A stretch of DNA of 33,277 bases from Trichocoleus desertorum NBK24 (GCF_030409055.1 NZ_CP116619.1:4857303-4890579), one strand, 5' to 3'; shown: positions 23,401-30,642, counted from the first letter of the stretch. Notes: generated by a model from the letters alone, not told the origin. Program-made: numbers and translations.

Positions 23401-26400
23401 GAGCATGGTTCCTCAAGGGGCGATCGCGGCCAGCATTGCAGTTCCTAAGATTGTTCAAGCCAGAGAACGCTTTGCTAGTAACGCCCAAGCAGTGCCAGGC
23501 GACGGACTAGCAGCCTTCGGTGATATCAACCTGGAAATCCAGAAGCGGTATCAGCAGATTGCCAAGCTGCTCAATGGGGGTGCGCCAAGCTCAAGCACAG
23601 CCGACATTCAGGCCAAGCTGCAAGAACTCGATCGCGAGATTGATCAATATGTAGGCGATCGCATCGACACTCTGGGAACGGAAGTGGCGCTAGATGATAA
23701 CTCCCCAGCAACTCCTGAGCTTGAGGCTCCCGAACTCACAGACAGACGCAGACGCAAGCAGCAGGCGCTATCCCCAGAACAGCAACAGAAGTTTGCAGCT
23801 CTAGAGATTGAGGCAGAGCGCGACCTGAATGAGGATTTAACGCCTGATGCTTTGGTGAATGCGGCCAAGTTTGATGCCGCAGCAGAACGGATCAGCAACA
23901 GAACTAATAACACGTTTGAGCAGGGAGCAAAGCAAGACCCTCTGGCATCTAAACCTGCAACTGCGGGCGATCGGCTCAAGGCGACTGCTGGGAAGGAGCT
24001 GGGCGAGTATGGCAAGGCACTTCAGCAGGGGATTGGGCAATTTGGTGTTGACCTGAGTAAGTTGCCAGGATTTGCTCAGGGTATCTTTGCCAAGCTGGCG
24101 GAGGGGCCAAAGGCTCTTAATGATGCCTTTAAGGGGCTGTTGGGTAATGTTGGCAATTTAGCCAAAGCCTTTGCTGCATTCCAGGGAATTCAATTTGCTG
24201 CCAGTCTCCTCTCCAATCTTGGCCAGCAAGCTCTTAGCGCCTCAATCAGGCTGGATAACTTGCGGACAGCGCTCAACTACTCAAGTGGTGGCGAGGATGC
24301 TGGCGGCCAAAGCTTAGCATTCGTCAATCGACAGGCGGACGAATTTGGGGTTCCCTTGGAGCCATCTATTGAGGGTTTTACTAAGCTGTCGGCTTCTACC
24401 AAGGGAACTGCGATCGAGGGCAAGGCTACCGAAGATATTTTTACAGGCGTTTCATCAGCAGCAACAGTTTTAGGATTAACCGCTGACCAAACGAGCGGTG
24501 TATTTCTGGCCTTTTCCCAGGCAATGTCTAAAGGGAAGCTGTCGATGGAGGAGTTGCAGCAGATCGGAGAGCGCGTGCCCGGAACCTTTTCTCTGGTAGC
24601 AAGATCGCTCGGAGTGAGCGAAGCACAGCTTTCCAAGATGCTCCAGACAGGGCAGGTTTTGTCTGAAGACGCTTTGCCAAAAATTGGTAAGGAATTTATC
24701 AAGACCTTCGGTGGCAGCGCTAAAACAGCGAGTGACAATGCTCAGTCATCCATCTATAAGCTGCAAAACTCTATTACCCGATTGCAGCAAAGCGCTGGAG
24801 ATATTATCAAGCCTGCTGCTAGCGTAGGCGCGAAAGCATTAGCTGGAGTCTTCGATCTCTTAGCTAAAAATAGTGACAAAGTTGTGGCAGTTCTGGGAAT
24901 TGCAGCGGCTGTGACGATACCAGCCATTCTCGCTGGTTTAGCAGTCTTAGGCCCAGCACTCGTTGGTTTAGCAACAACCACATTTCCATTTTTAGCTGCT
25001 TCTGCAACTGCGGCTTTTGCTGCACTTGGCCCAGTAACCTTGGCGATCGCAGCCGTTGGAGCTGTAGCGGTGGCAGTCGCAGAACCGGGTGCTCGTGCTC
25101 TAGCTAACGCCCTTAATGGCACTACCCAAGCTGCGATCGAGGCAGTAGATGCCCTAGCAGCGCTAGATGGCCGCTATAACAAGTTACTAACCAGGAAGGG
25201 TGGAGCATCACAAGAAGAAGTTGCAGGTATTAGCAAAGAGATTCGGGATCAAGCTGCTAAAGGTGAATACCTGCCAGGGGCCACCATTCAGAAAAATCAG
25301 CAAGTTGCTGAACAATTGATTGCTCAATTGGAGCGAGTTGCAGCGGCATCAAGAGCGGCGGCTGAAGCCAAGAGGCAGTTACTTCTATCGATTAAAAATT
25401 CTGCTGAAGCTTTTGCCAATGAAAGCAGCCAACTAGACATTCAGGACGTTAACCAACAACGAGTCATTCAAGAAGGTGTCAATCGAGGCGACTTAACCGA
25501 GGGTCAGGCAAGGCAGCTCAACATTGATGGACAGAAAACAATTCTTACCGAGCGAGCCGAACTTCAAGACAATCGACTATCAGACCTGAATACCCAATTG
25601 CAAGGACTGCAAAAAGATCCCAGTTCCAGTCCCGAATATCTCGAACAAGTCACGAAAATTCAGGAGGAGATCAAAACTGGGGAGTTGCAGTTAGCGCAAA
25701 CTCGCCTGCAACTGGCTCAAAGCGTAGCAGAGGGTAAGAAAAATTCAGAGCAGGATATTCTGAAGAGTTTTCAGGATGCGAATGCTCAGGCTGAGGCAGC
25801 TATTCGTAGATCTGAAACCGACAGAATCGCTGGCATCCGGGGCAAGCAGCTTAAAGGTATTCTGACTACTGACCAAGCAGAAGCACAGATTGCCACGACC
25901 AAAGAGGATTCTGCCACTAAAGATTACGAGGAAACGAAGCGGCAGCTCAACGAACTCAATCAGTTGAAAGTTGAAGGGGGGCTACCTGCCGAAGAAATTG
26001 CCAAGCGTGAACTAGAACTGAATCAAAAGCTGTCGGATGCCAACCTGAGACGGATTGAGGCTCAAATTGCAGCCCGTGACCAAGAGAAGCGACGCATCAT
26101 CGAGAACTTAGATTTAGCTAATCGCAAGGCTGAAAGCGCGATCGCCCTCTCTCAAACGACTCAAACCACAGCCATCAAGCGACAGGTGTTCTCAGGTGAT
26201 GCAACCTCAGAGCAAGCTGCCATTGGTCAGACTGAGGTTCAGCAAGAAGCAACTCGCAAACGCATTGCTCTGTTGAAGCAGGAGCTGGCAGATACCGAGC
26301 GACTTAGGGCTGATGGCACCTATAACCCCAAAGAAGCGACTGAGAAGGAACTACAGCTAAAGCAAAAGTTGGCAGAAGCCAACGGGCAGTTGGTTGATGG

Positions 26401-27949
26401 TGAAATCCAGAAGCAGGAGCAATTACGAGCTGCGATTGAGCGAACCTTCCAACGGCAGCAGGAGCAACTGAAGCTCGCTAGTAAGCAGACAGCCAATCAA
26501 ATTGATCGCGATGCTTTAGTCACTCTTAAAGCTGGGCCTGTAGATGCTAAAGGGCTAGACCTGCAAACCCAGAGTCTCAAGCTCAAGAATGATGGCAATG
26601 GAATCGCTCAGAATCTCACCCTATCTCAGCAAGAACTAGCCGCCATTGATGCCCTCGGCCAAAAAGACCAGGCAGCAGCGGACAAGAGAAAAGCGCTTGC
26701 TTTGCAGATTGCCGACCTACAAGGCCAGCTAATCGCGAATGAGAAAGAACAGTTCCTCAATGCTAGAGAGCAAGAAATTCGAGCCATTGAGGAGCGGGCA
26801 GCAGCTCAGAAACGGGCATCCGAAGAGGCGATCGCGGGTGTTCAGCAACAAAAAGATGCCAATGATTTGCTCCTCAGTTCACTGGATGCCCAGTCCAAGC
26901 TGCTAGAAAGTCGCAATGGTTTGAGTCAGGCACTCAATGAAGTGGATCTGGCTCGATTGGGTGGTGAGTCCAAGGCTAGCGATCGCTCTCTAGGTCTACG
27001 TCAGAAACTCAACGACAAAAAACTTGATCCAACAGTTCGTAAGGAGGCGGAACGACAGCTCAGATCTGAGGGCTTCAACCCAAACACCACTGAACTGAAG
27101 ATTCTTGAGCGCAAGCAGGCACTAGAAGATGAGATCGCTGCAAAGAAACTTGCCGCCTTGGGTGCAGAGCAGGAATTTCAACGCAGGGCACTGGAACTGG
27201 ACTTACAACGACAGAAGATAGCGGCCCAAAACCTCTTGTTTGAGGCGGAGATTTCCAAACTACGCTCAGAAGCTAACCAGGCAGAGGCACGAAGCAATCT
27301 GGAAATTGCTCAAAAATCTGGGGATACGACCAAAATTGCCGAGGCTCAAGCCAAGTTGAATTTGGCTGATCGTGAGGTAGGGTTAAGCGATCGCAAGCTT
27401 ACTAATGCTCAAACCAGCTTGGGCTTGCAAGATGAGTTTGCCAGCAATGCCCTACAGACACAGGGAGCCAAGCAGCAGACAGAGCGGATCAACTTCAATT
27501 CGGAGCAAGAGTCTAGGGAGAGTGAGAGAGGCTTGAACCTAGCAGAGGCGATCGGCAAAACTCCTCGCAGTGGTCGTAAAACTTTCGCGCCTCGCAGTGC
27601 ATCGCGCGGTGGTCGTAGCGTGCCCAACCTGCCTGAAATCCGAGCCTCTGAAGGCATCGATCCTTCGATTGGTCGTACGGCTCCTCAATTCCCAACTTCT
27701 CGCCCTGTGGAAACTCCCAGCAACAAAGCCCCCAGCCCTAGCAATAAGGTGACGGAGCTTAATGACAGTCTGCGGCTGGCCGTGTCTGCCTTGACCGCCA
27801 TGCGACCACAGATCGATAAGATTGCCCAGGAGTTGAGCAAGCCACGGGTTGAAAACCTGTATGTCAGCACACCAACCCCTGTGAGCGATGCAGGTTCAAT
27901 CTTGAGCGACATCGCTTATCAGGGTGCGGTGGGTGCAGGACTGGCTTAA
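17462..27949 (+). CDS. Giant phage tail tape measure protein with zincin-like and SAP-like segments (3495 residues)
   Basis: Tape measure proteins set phage tail length and help DNA ejection. The core domain at about 2260-2440 (LRTALNYSSGG ... FVNRQADEFGVPLEPSIEGFTKLSAST ... MSKGKLSMEELQQIGERVPGTFSLVARSLGVSEAQL) matches the TMP_3/TIGR02675-type signature. A hydrophobic block follows at about 2475-2545; others lie near 236-290, 1443-1520, 1855-1900 and 1948-1998. Residues 390-900 and 2640-3350 are coiled coil. Two unusual parts: HELTHAFQ at 989-996 with a possible third ligand E1048 (gluzincin pattern), and a SAP-like KKLRPLAQEFGI ... GLKKGQIINRL near 1341-1365. Internal repeats include ILPVEE (about 1139 and 1270) and DGLAAFGD (about 1820 and 2013). 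No Shine-Dalgarno site precedes ATG 17462; two competing small hairpins (17422-17452) do. No other tail gene is nearby. Confidence 0.92.
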   Translation: MPEEIGSLSISLHLEKEQFNNDLQALETLQSPELAIAPKLNTDGIGRQLQGLQGEVAVGLRLEKGQFEQQLRELGSQSGLSITVGVRLDDSGVLDQASALKGQLEQQFGRVKLHLKPTVDDSALTKLNQHLDLKQRHFAQVRRDFRNPVKPAIDTSELDAASAQFDALKQKIADLQNQAASVRFTADTSEVDAQINRLQGKSIRLKSTVEGGESSATESADIFAKAIAKALKKSNSKGIFGGLFEGIGSIVSAPFKVIGGTISNVFTGVGLGIGEQISKDLGQGLFAGIEDELSPLIGSFELVGRKAGQALTKELLDALGGDAAGIQRVLSELLGQDDVLVQSGVKQSRRKKTNNSDRVEATRFFQEEDQQLAPKERVKLVRQQSKLFDIEPALLNDQEKELKIKVGQQVQKLDQARIKKLDNTKIAKQVELVTKQIETEQQNLSAIQNRLKQQEAAIADAEKLVEALKVSDPKSPKLALAKENLKQQRAGLFDAQQQQQASQNTTSRLTNQREELKGQDKPLAVQIEAAAERVKAENSKLKPIRGTLDLRQKEVSEAQKNLSTLRQVDPKSPEFSQDKIDKAREDLAQKQARLALAQKAAAAISSNVLQYSSKLDQLVKTLDSFEETANQVFQPQFEQLEIARDSLRDRQRRFTKKNQILTAPDALGRIQAPETLDAAIADSRSKISAKTEERSKVRADLVQGQDQIATARTLARQERENGEKFTAESKKGLKVSTLTPERVKAAVKPSAVSPVVDEKKIRRLNEIAITLEEDTQVVRFAKYRQLNREIAKEEALVQSLLAQKSTTAAKSFSAGKLRQEITKAIGEEKRLDAVLEKQIALGNEAEVKRLEGLKQQYKGKIDALRSQLALLGDAGSASPAATSAPPAAPSATQAKPSQSQSAKQSSTAEPLPVAYVQAIQKSALAITGQSIPAEKIPSLKETTKNGLGAGYVPEKNAIALQPNYLKVLSEKVTRDSLGELEEAIGLITHELTHAFQFDFGKNDPQDTGFNPLEGLNPTPQEVKTFGSRVEQSVASGEFKNRDVIRGLESQAYVAQGRFGPQIAKDVIKQKAIAQVQDAGGFGGVKLKDSLTGLYGNLKEVIAEAKAAGIDVTAERDAILQKASAAREQIVPLIQKSANLEILPVEEILDLQEEFEKSVGTLVPIAGDIQRLRDRIAGKATQAGIAQPGAVGPTSGQSAATNFKSTLGLGAGKLRGGLEQAEFAIAGTLQEITEVAAALGVESAQEIQDAIANINKAKADLEPLFDKAAQVDILPVEEIAALQEQIQAKTQAAIDIIESQPDIVTQQLEAKAGSGGLATQEAPEPAADREELQGLLRQFGVKKLRPLAQEFGINTEGLKKGQIINRLTSEVDPQVLQPKVFELTRAKAQQQVARQEQLGAIAQGTGSVAKKLLEAGQNIAGVLAPFTGAAGNAVKALGAVAKGGYKLAEASESLVLDIIPFGRTAKGIGQQFVLPAATFAAASHLPGGHLIAEGLTNVATGAISPFAHGAAGGAIDAASGFINHAVPNVFGLQSHLTGAVSGGISSLADTATGVLGQAGAAVLGGKTITAIAGRGANAAGSAVVNALAPGEDKKALPPAEPAPLAIPEAQPLNIPLPELTAEAKGELVPVTKVEAPIAKTKTANEVVRQAGEQAGKAFKATADKGQAIADKAKQTAQAVASTGQQVFNVVRQINPDEALEQAKNIASSFNGTYKELKDALTAQKKALRKGDFSAARDLGKKAQGLAKTVLDLADKAQQDIAGLTSSLGDAAAFGTDLGGKLANKKAQISRVRNEVSRVQRIGKLDDTAGVVDVSSTSSPAEDDGLAAFGDLQKQIEERIQKLRELAQSTLKDESFLTDQAVNIGGLVGGKIGSQFGPVGEAGGDIIGALATRQAITVGKATNTAFNTIKDTDEFKQAGKFQQLILLTRQLKKELQSPEIQKALGGELTGDIAGFVIGNIASKLGGAGLQALGGAVPGAQMLSMVPQGAIAASIAVPKIVQARERFASNAQAVPGDGLAAFGDINLEIQKRYQQIAKLLNGGAPSSSTADIQAKLQELDREIDQYVGDRIDTLGTEVALDDNSPATPELEAPELTDRRRRKQQALSPEQQQKFAALEIEAERDLNEDLTPDALVNAAKFDAAAERISNRTNNTFEQGAKQDPLASKPATAGDRLKATAGKELGEYGKALQQGIGQFGVDLSKLPGFAQGIFAKLAEGPKALNDAFKGLLGNVGNLAKAFAAFQGIQFAASLLSNLGQQALSASIRLDNLRTALNYSSGGEDAGGQSLAFVNRQADEFGVPLEPSIEGFTKLSASTKGTAIEGKATEDIFTGVSSAATVLGLTADQTSGVFLAFSQAMSKGKLSMEELQQIGERVPGTFSLVARSLGVSEAQLSKMLQTGQVLSEDALPKIGKEFIKTFGGSAKTASDNAQSSIYKLQNSITRLQQSAGDIIKPAASVGAKALAGVFDLLAKNSDKVVAVLGIAAAVTIPAILAGLAVLGPALVGLATTTFPFLAASATAAFAALGPVTLAIAAVGAVAVAVAEPGARALANALNGTTQAAIEAVDALAALDGRYNKLLTRKGGASQEEVAGISKEIRDQAAKGEYLPGATIQKNQQVAEQLIAQLERVAAASRAAAEAKRQLLLSIKNSAEAFANESSQLDIQDVNQQRVIQEGVNRGDLTEGQARQLNIDGQKTILTERAELQDNRLSDLNTQLQGLQKDPSSSPEYLEQVTKIQEEIKTGELQLAQTRLQLAQSVAEGKKNSEQDILKSFQDANAQAEAAIRRSETDRIAGIRGKQLKGILTTDQAEAQIATTKEDSATKDYEETKRQLNELNQLKVEGGLPAEEIAKRELELNQKLSDANLRRIEAQIAARDQEKRRIIENLDLANRKAESAIALSQTTQTTAIKRQVFSGDATSEQAAIGQTEVQQEATRKRIALLKQELADTERLRADGTYNPKEATEKELQLKQKLAEANGQLVDGEIQKQEQLRAAIERTFQRQQEQLKLASKQTANQIDRDALVTLKAGPVDAKGLDLQTQSLKLKNDGNGIAQNLTLSQQELAAIDALGQKDQAAADKRKALALQIADLQGQLIANEKEQFLNAREQEIRAIEERAAAQKRASEEAIAGVQQQKDANDLLLSSLDAQSKLLESRNGLSQALNEVDLARLGGESKASDRSLGLRQKLNDKKLDPTVRKEAERQLRSEGFNPNTTELKILERKQALEDEIAAKKLAALGAEQEFQRRALELDLQRQKIAAQNLLFEAEISKLRSEANQAEARSNLEIAQKSGDTTKIAEAQAKLNLADREVGLSDRKLTNAQTSLGLQDEFASNALQTQGAKQQTERINFNSEQESRESERGLNLAEAIGKTPRSGRKTFAPRSASRGGRSVPNLPEIRASEGIDPSIGRTAPQFPTSRPVETPSNKAPSPSNKVTELNDSLRLAVSALTAMRPQIDKIAQELSKPRVENLYVSTPTPVSDAGSILSDIAYQGAVGAGLA

Positions 27950-27952
27950 TGG

Positions 27953-27971
27953 TTTCCCCAATTGGGGAAAA
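27953..27971. repeat. CCCCAATTGGGG palindrome after the tape measure gene
   Basis: TTTCCCCAATTGGGGAAAA begins 3 bp after the TAA of the giant gene and ends 8 bp before the stop of the converging HNH gene, so it fills the gap between the two convergent genes. Confidence 0.85.
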
Positions 27972-27979
27972 GTTGGAGG

Positions 27980-28939
27980 TTATAGCAAGGGAATCTGGTT
28001 ATAGTTTTTCTCGGTCTTGCCTAAGACCTTGAGAATTTGACGCCATCGTTTTGCCGAGTGGAAAGGCTGATGCCTAAACCACTCTTTTGGGTCTTTATTC
28101 TGCTTGCTGCTATTACAGGATCGACAAGCAGGTAACAAGTTCCCTAAGGTTTCTGAGCCTCCATTGGCGATCGCAATGAAATGATCAAGCGTCAAAACCT
28201 CCGGTGAAGCACAATAAGCGCAGCAGTTACTAAAAGCTTCAAGGATGGACTGTTGCTGCTCAGGTGTATACGAAACCTGATGATTGAGCTTTTTAATCGC
28301 TTCCCGCTTTTGCTCTAACTGCCGTCTAATCAAGCGCCCTCTTGGACTTGTACGCCAGATTTTATTTCGAGCTAATTTCTGCTCTCTATGCTTCTGATAA
28401 TTTTTTTGGCCCCTCTGCCTATATTTTTCTGGGTTTAATTTACGATCCTCACGTTTTTGAGCTAGGATTGCCTCTCTGTTTTGAAGATACTTAGCCCTAC
28501 CGTACTCAATCAATCTTTGGGAGTTTTCTTGTCTGTACTGCTTGTTGTAATTAGACCTTTCAAGCCTCTTGCGTTTGTAATACTCACGCATGTAGTTACG
28601 TCTTTTCTGACGGTTGCGTCGGTTGTAGTCAAGTTCTCTTTCTCTCGCCTTCTCAAGATTATTTAGCCGATACTGGCGATCCTTCTCTTTGAGTCGCTCT
28701 GAGTTTTGCTGTCGGTACTGCTGGTTATATAACTTCTTGGCCTCAATATTTTCCTGATAATATTCGGCCTTGCGAGCTAAAATCTTCTCTCGATTTGCCT
28801 GGTAGCTTTCCTGCTTGCACGCCACACAACTGCGATCGCTAAGGTGTCTCAGGCTCTGCTCTGATTGCTCGAAGTGATGTCCTCGCTTGCAGAGTTGCCC
28901 TAAGTAATACTTGCTTGTATCAAACTCAAAGTTGCTCAT
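27980..28939 (-). CDS. HNH endonuclease with zinc-binding N-terminus (right copy, intact)
   Basis: The 319-residue protein has one N-terminal zinc-like motif (C17, H21, C38, C41 in LCKRGHHF ... SCVACK), against two in the left copy. A very basic region of about 170 residues follows, with repeated Tyr/Asn-rich units (YYQENIEAKKLYNQQYRQQN and similar), probably a long DNA-contacting helix. The HNH core is near 238-278: CAYC, LTLDHFIAIANGGSETLGNLLPACRSCNSSK. The C-terminus ILKVLGKTEKNYNQIPLL is almost the same as in the left copy. It is expected to be an active DNA-cutting or nicking enzyme. It converges on the tape measure gene, so the two HNH genes flank that gene in opposite orientation. Confidence 0.88.
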   Translation of the reverse strand: MSNFEFDTSKYYLGQLCKRGHHFEQSEQSLRHLSDRSCVACKQESYQANREKILARKAEYYQENIEAKKLYNQQYRQQNSERLKEKDRQYRLNNLEKARERELDYNRRNRQKRRNYMREYYKRKRLERSNYNKQYRQENSQRLIEYGRAKYLQNREAILAQKREDRKLNPEKYRQRGQKNYQKHREQKLARNKIWRTSPRGRLIRRQLEQKREAIKKLNHQVSYTPEQQQSILEAFSNCCAYCASPEVLTLDHFIAIANGGSETLGNLLPACRSCNSSKQNKDPKEWFRHQPFHSAKRWRQILKVLGKTEKNYNQIPLL

Positions 28940-29011
28940 AAACCGATTATGGGTAGGTGGGACTAAAAAGCGATCGCCCCCTCAGCTCAGAAGAAGCGAT
29001 CGCCGTTGAGC

Positions 29012-29030
29012 TTTTCCCCAATTGGGGAAA
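29012..29030. repeat. CCCCAATTGGGG palindrome after the coiled-coil gene remnant
   Basis: TTTTCCCCAATTGGGGAAA adjoins the stop of the 25-codon remnant. Its flank (reverse complement AGCTCAACGGCGATCGCTT) matches the left-arm copy at 15277-15296. Confidence 0.85.
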
Positions 29031-29108
29031 CTACAATCCAACAAATTCAGCGCGATCTAAAACGGCTATCTGTTGCGCGATCGCTTGGGGGTACTGTTTT
29101 GAGTCCAT
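29031..29108 (-). pseudogene. Internally deleted remnant of the coiled-coil gene, 25 codons
   Basis: The frame reads MDSKQYPQAIAQ then QIAVLDRAEFVGL and a stop. The first 12 residues match the N-terminus (MNLNEYPQAIAQ) and the last 13 the C-terminus (QIAALDCAEFVGL) of the 121-residue protein at 14907-15272; about 96 central codons are missing. The fused frame is still open and could make a micropeptide. It sits between the hairpin at 29155 and the HNH gene, the mirror position of the intact gene. Confidence 0.85.
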
Positions 29109-29154
29109 AGCAGTGGTATCATTTAATACAATTGAATCGTGAAGATTTAGACAA

Positions 29155-29190
29155 CGATCGCCCCCTACCGCATATAGAGGAGCGATCGTT
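29155..29190 (+). terminator. HIP1 hairpin with T-run, right-arm member of the array family
   Basis: Its reverse complement matches the second hairpin of the left array (14191-14230) over about 40 bp, base for base through the loop TATATGCGGTAG. On the plus strand it ends CGATCG followed by six T, so it would stop rightward transcription into the genes at 29201-30105 from their 3' side. Confidence 0.75.
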
Positions 29191-29200
29191 TTTTGTGCTT

Positions 29201-29659
29201 TTAGAAGCCGTACAAGTACACATCTCGCTCATCAACCGCATTGATTGCTGCCAAGATTGCCTGTTGCTGCAACTGGGGAAACTGGATTAACGGGTACTCA
29301 ATCCCTTGATCCCACATCCCCAGAAAGCAAGCTCTGCCCTGAGTTTTGACTGCTTCATCCACCAGTCCATCTAAATCTTTTACAACCGTAGTTAGAATGC
29401 GTTGTTCTTCATCGCAGCAACCCCCTTGGATGTAGCAAATGAGCTGGATCGCCACATCAGCGGGGGATAGGCAGGAGTATTTCAGGATCAAGTTTGGGTT
29501 TACATCCGCCAAGCACTCTTTAGCGACTTGTCGAGCTGTAATCTCAGCTTGTTGCCCAGTAGCGACGATATAGTTCTTGTCATCCAAACAGAAAATAGGC
29601 AGACCGAAGAAGTCTTCAGGCAATTTTTTGAGTAGAGGGGGAGTGATAGCAGGAGTCAT
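29201..29659 (-). CDS. Hypothetical protein, 152 residues
   Basis: Not recognised. It is acidic and soluble: PLLKKLPEDFFGLPIFCLDDKNYIVATGQQAEITARQVAKECL, a Cys-rich middle (KYSCLSPADVAIQLICYIQGGCCDEEQR), then a helical part (VVKDLDGLVDEAVKTQGRACFLGMWDQ) and a C-terminus ending AINAVDERDVYLYGF. The Cys pairs (CCDEE) are not arranged like a standard zinc finger. It has no left-arm counterpart; the hairpin array occupies that position. It starts after a terminator (29681-29717) behind the acidic-protein gene, so it may have its own weak promoter or be read through. Confidence 0.65.
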   Translation of the reverse strand: MTPAITPPLLKKLPEDFFGLPIFCLDDKNYIVATGQQAEITARQVAKECLADVNPNLILKYSCLSPADVAIQLICYIQGGCCDEEQRILTTVVKDLDGLVDEAVKTQGRACFLGMWDQGIEYPLIQFPQLQQQAILAAINAVDERDVYLYGF

Positions 29660-29680
29660 AAACCTTGCCAGATAGGAGAC

Positions 29681-29717
29681 AAAAGAAGGCAGTCACCCGT
29701 TTTTGTGAGTGACTGCC
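29681..29717 (-). terminator. Intrinsic terminator after the acidic-protein gene (right copy)
   Basis: GGCAGTCA (29688-29695) and TGACTGCC (29710-29717) form an 8-bp stem with a 14-nt loop. On the minus strand the stem is followed by TTCTTTT. It lies 13 bp after the stop of the gene at 29731-30105. Confidence 0.8.
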
Positions 29718-29730
29718 GGGAGTGAGTTAG

Positions 29731-30105
29731 TTAGAAGGGGCAACCGTCCGTAGGAGTCCAGGTCTCGTTGATCTTCCAGCAAGAATCGAAGTGATTGCGG
29801 ATGATGCGAGTGATGAAGGCAAAGCGATCGTTGTTCGTTACGAGGTCAACTAGGCGCTCGTTGCCTTGGCAGTCTTCGAGTTGAATGATTAACCGGATGG
29901 GCTGCTTGGTGATGGGGCGATCTTCATCCATCACTGAGAGGTAGGTGTAGCCGTCGGTGATGGTGAGGCTGTCGATTTTGGCAGGGGCGATCGAACGGAC
30001 TTGCTCTTCTAGGTAAGTTTCGAGTTCTAGTTGGGCAGTTGCTTGGATGCGGCCAGAGCCACGCTCTTCTTCGGTTTGAGTGGGTGCAATAGTTTGAAGT
30101 AGCAT
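29731..30105 (-). CDS. Acidic protein of unknown function, 124 residues, right copy
   Basis: From QTEEERGSGRIQATAQ onward the sequence is nearly the same as the left-arm protein at 13653-14036, with a few changes (Asp/Gln, Ile/Thr, Asn/Gly). The N-terminus differs (MLLQTIAPT against MVYAPDRIQTPP), so the match starts inside the gene. I chose ATG 30105, with AAGGA 10 bp upstream and a length close to the paralogue; a longer frame from 30195 would run through the leader hairpin. The gene is divergent from the ribbon-helix-helix gene, across a region with three operator-like repeats. Confidence 0.75.
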   Translation of the reverse strand: MLLQTIAPTQTEEERGSGRIQATAQLELETYLEEQVRSIAPAKIDSLTITDGYTYLSVMDEDRPITKQPIRLIIQLEDCQGNERLVDLVTNNDRFAFITRIIRNHFDSCWKINETWTPTDGCPF

Positions 30106-30135
30106 AGTTATATCGATCCTTAGAGTAGGTTTCGT

Positions 30136-30178
30136 AGAGAGAAGGCGATTTGCGGTGAGAGGCGATCGCCTTCTCTCT
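30136..30178. promoter_or_regulatory. Strong leader hairpin before the acidic-protein gene (right copy)
   Basis: AGAGAGAAGGCGAT (30136-30149) and ATCGCCTTCTCTCT (30165-30178) form a perfect 14-bp stem with a 15-nt loop. It lies 31 bp upstream of the ATG at 30105, in the minus-strand leader, and could act as an attenuator or RNA-stability stem. Confidence 0.55.
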
Positions 30179-30192
30179 ATTTCAATATAAAT

Positions 30193-30273
30193 CAAGTGAT
30201 GTCAGATTGATGCAAATGTGTCATCACTTGTTCTGATGAAAGGTGACTAGAACCATAAAATCAAGTGATGTCA
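30193..30273. promoter_or_regulatory. Three 12-bp operator-like repeats
   Basis: CAAGTGATGTCA occurs at 30193-30204 and 30262-30273, and inverted with one change (TGTCATCACTTG) at 30219-30230. They lie in the divergent promoter region and are the natural sites for the ribbon-helix-helix protein encoded at 30341. The left arm has none of them. Confidence 0.65.
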
Positions 30274-30340
30274 CATATATACACTTTGATGCCTAGCATG
30301 GCTATACTGATGATGTCGTCAGATAATAGCGAGGTACCAA

Positions 30341-30568
30341 ATGGTTTGTAGTTGGGAAATGAAGGGGCAAAGGTTTACTTTTACAATCGAGCCTGATTTG
30401 TACGAGCCCTTGAAGGCTCAGGCGAAAAAAGAGCGTAGGTCTATTGGCTCCTTGTTAAACTGGCTGGCTGCTAAATACCTTGAAGAGCAGCAAGGTATAG
30501 AGATTGAGCCAACAATTCAGCACGGCGGCGATCGCAAGTCTGACGCAGCAAAAGAGGACGAGGAGTAA
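30341..30568 (+). CDS. Ribbon-helix-helix (CopG/Arc-type) regulator, 75 residues
   Basis: The sequence RFTFTIEPDLYEPLKAQAKKERRSIGSLLNWLAAKYLEEQQ fits one ribbon strand (F-T-F-T-I-E) and two helices of the Arc/CopG fold, with the R-R-S-I-G-S-L-L-N-W turn. The C-terminal tail is charged (HGGDRKSDAAKEDEE). GAGG lies 7 bp before ATG 30341; a second Met at residue 7 is possible. Such proteins act as plasmid copy-number repressors or toxin-antitoxin autoregulators. It probably binds the three operators just upstream. It sits where the left arm has the XRE gene. The stop overlaps a 24-codon frame (TAATG) that leads to the next gene. Confidence 0.8.
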   Translation: MVCSWEMKGQRFTFTIEPDLYEPLKAQAKKERRSIGSLLNWLAAKYLEEQQGIEIEPTIQHGGDRKSDAAKEDEE

Positions 30569-30642
30569 TGAACCCTCAATCCATTAACCCTCTTGCTCTC
30601 TTTTCGGTGTCACTAGAGAGGCGATCGCATCCGATTAAATGA
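30568..30642 (+). CDS. Possible 24-residue coupling ORF between regulator and toxin-like gene
   Basis: ATG overlaps the regulator stop (TAATG) and the stop overlaps the next start (ATGA), with GAGGA just upstream. It encodes MNPQSINPLALFSV then SLERRSHPIK, no known domain. Overlap at both ends suggests it carries ribosomes from one gene to the next; it may have no product of its own. Confidence 0.35.
   Translation: MNPQSINPLALFSVSLERRSHPIK

Noticed and set aside
24277-25122. Antisense frames inside the tape measure gene
   Set aside because: Low-complexity Ala/Ser/Pro translations typical of the reverse strand of an Ala/Gln-rich coding sequence.
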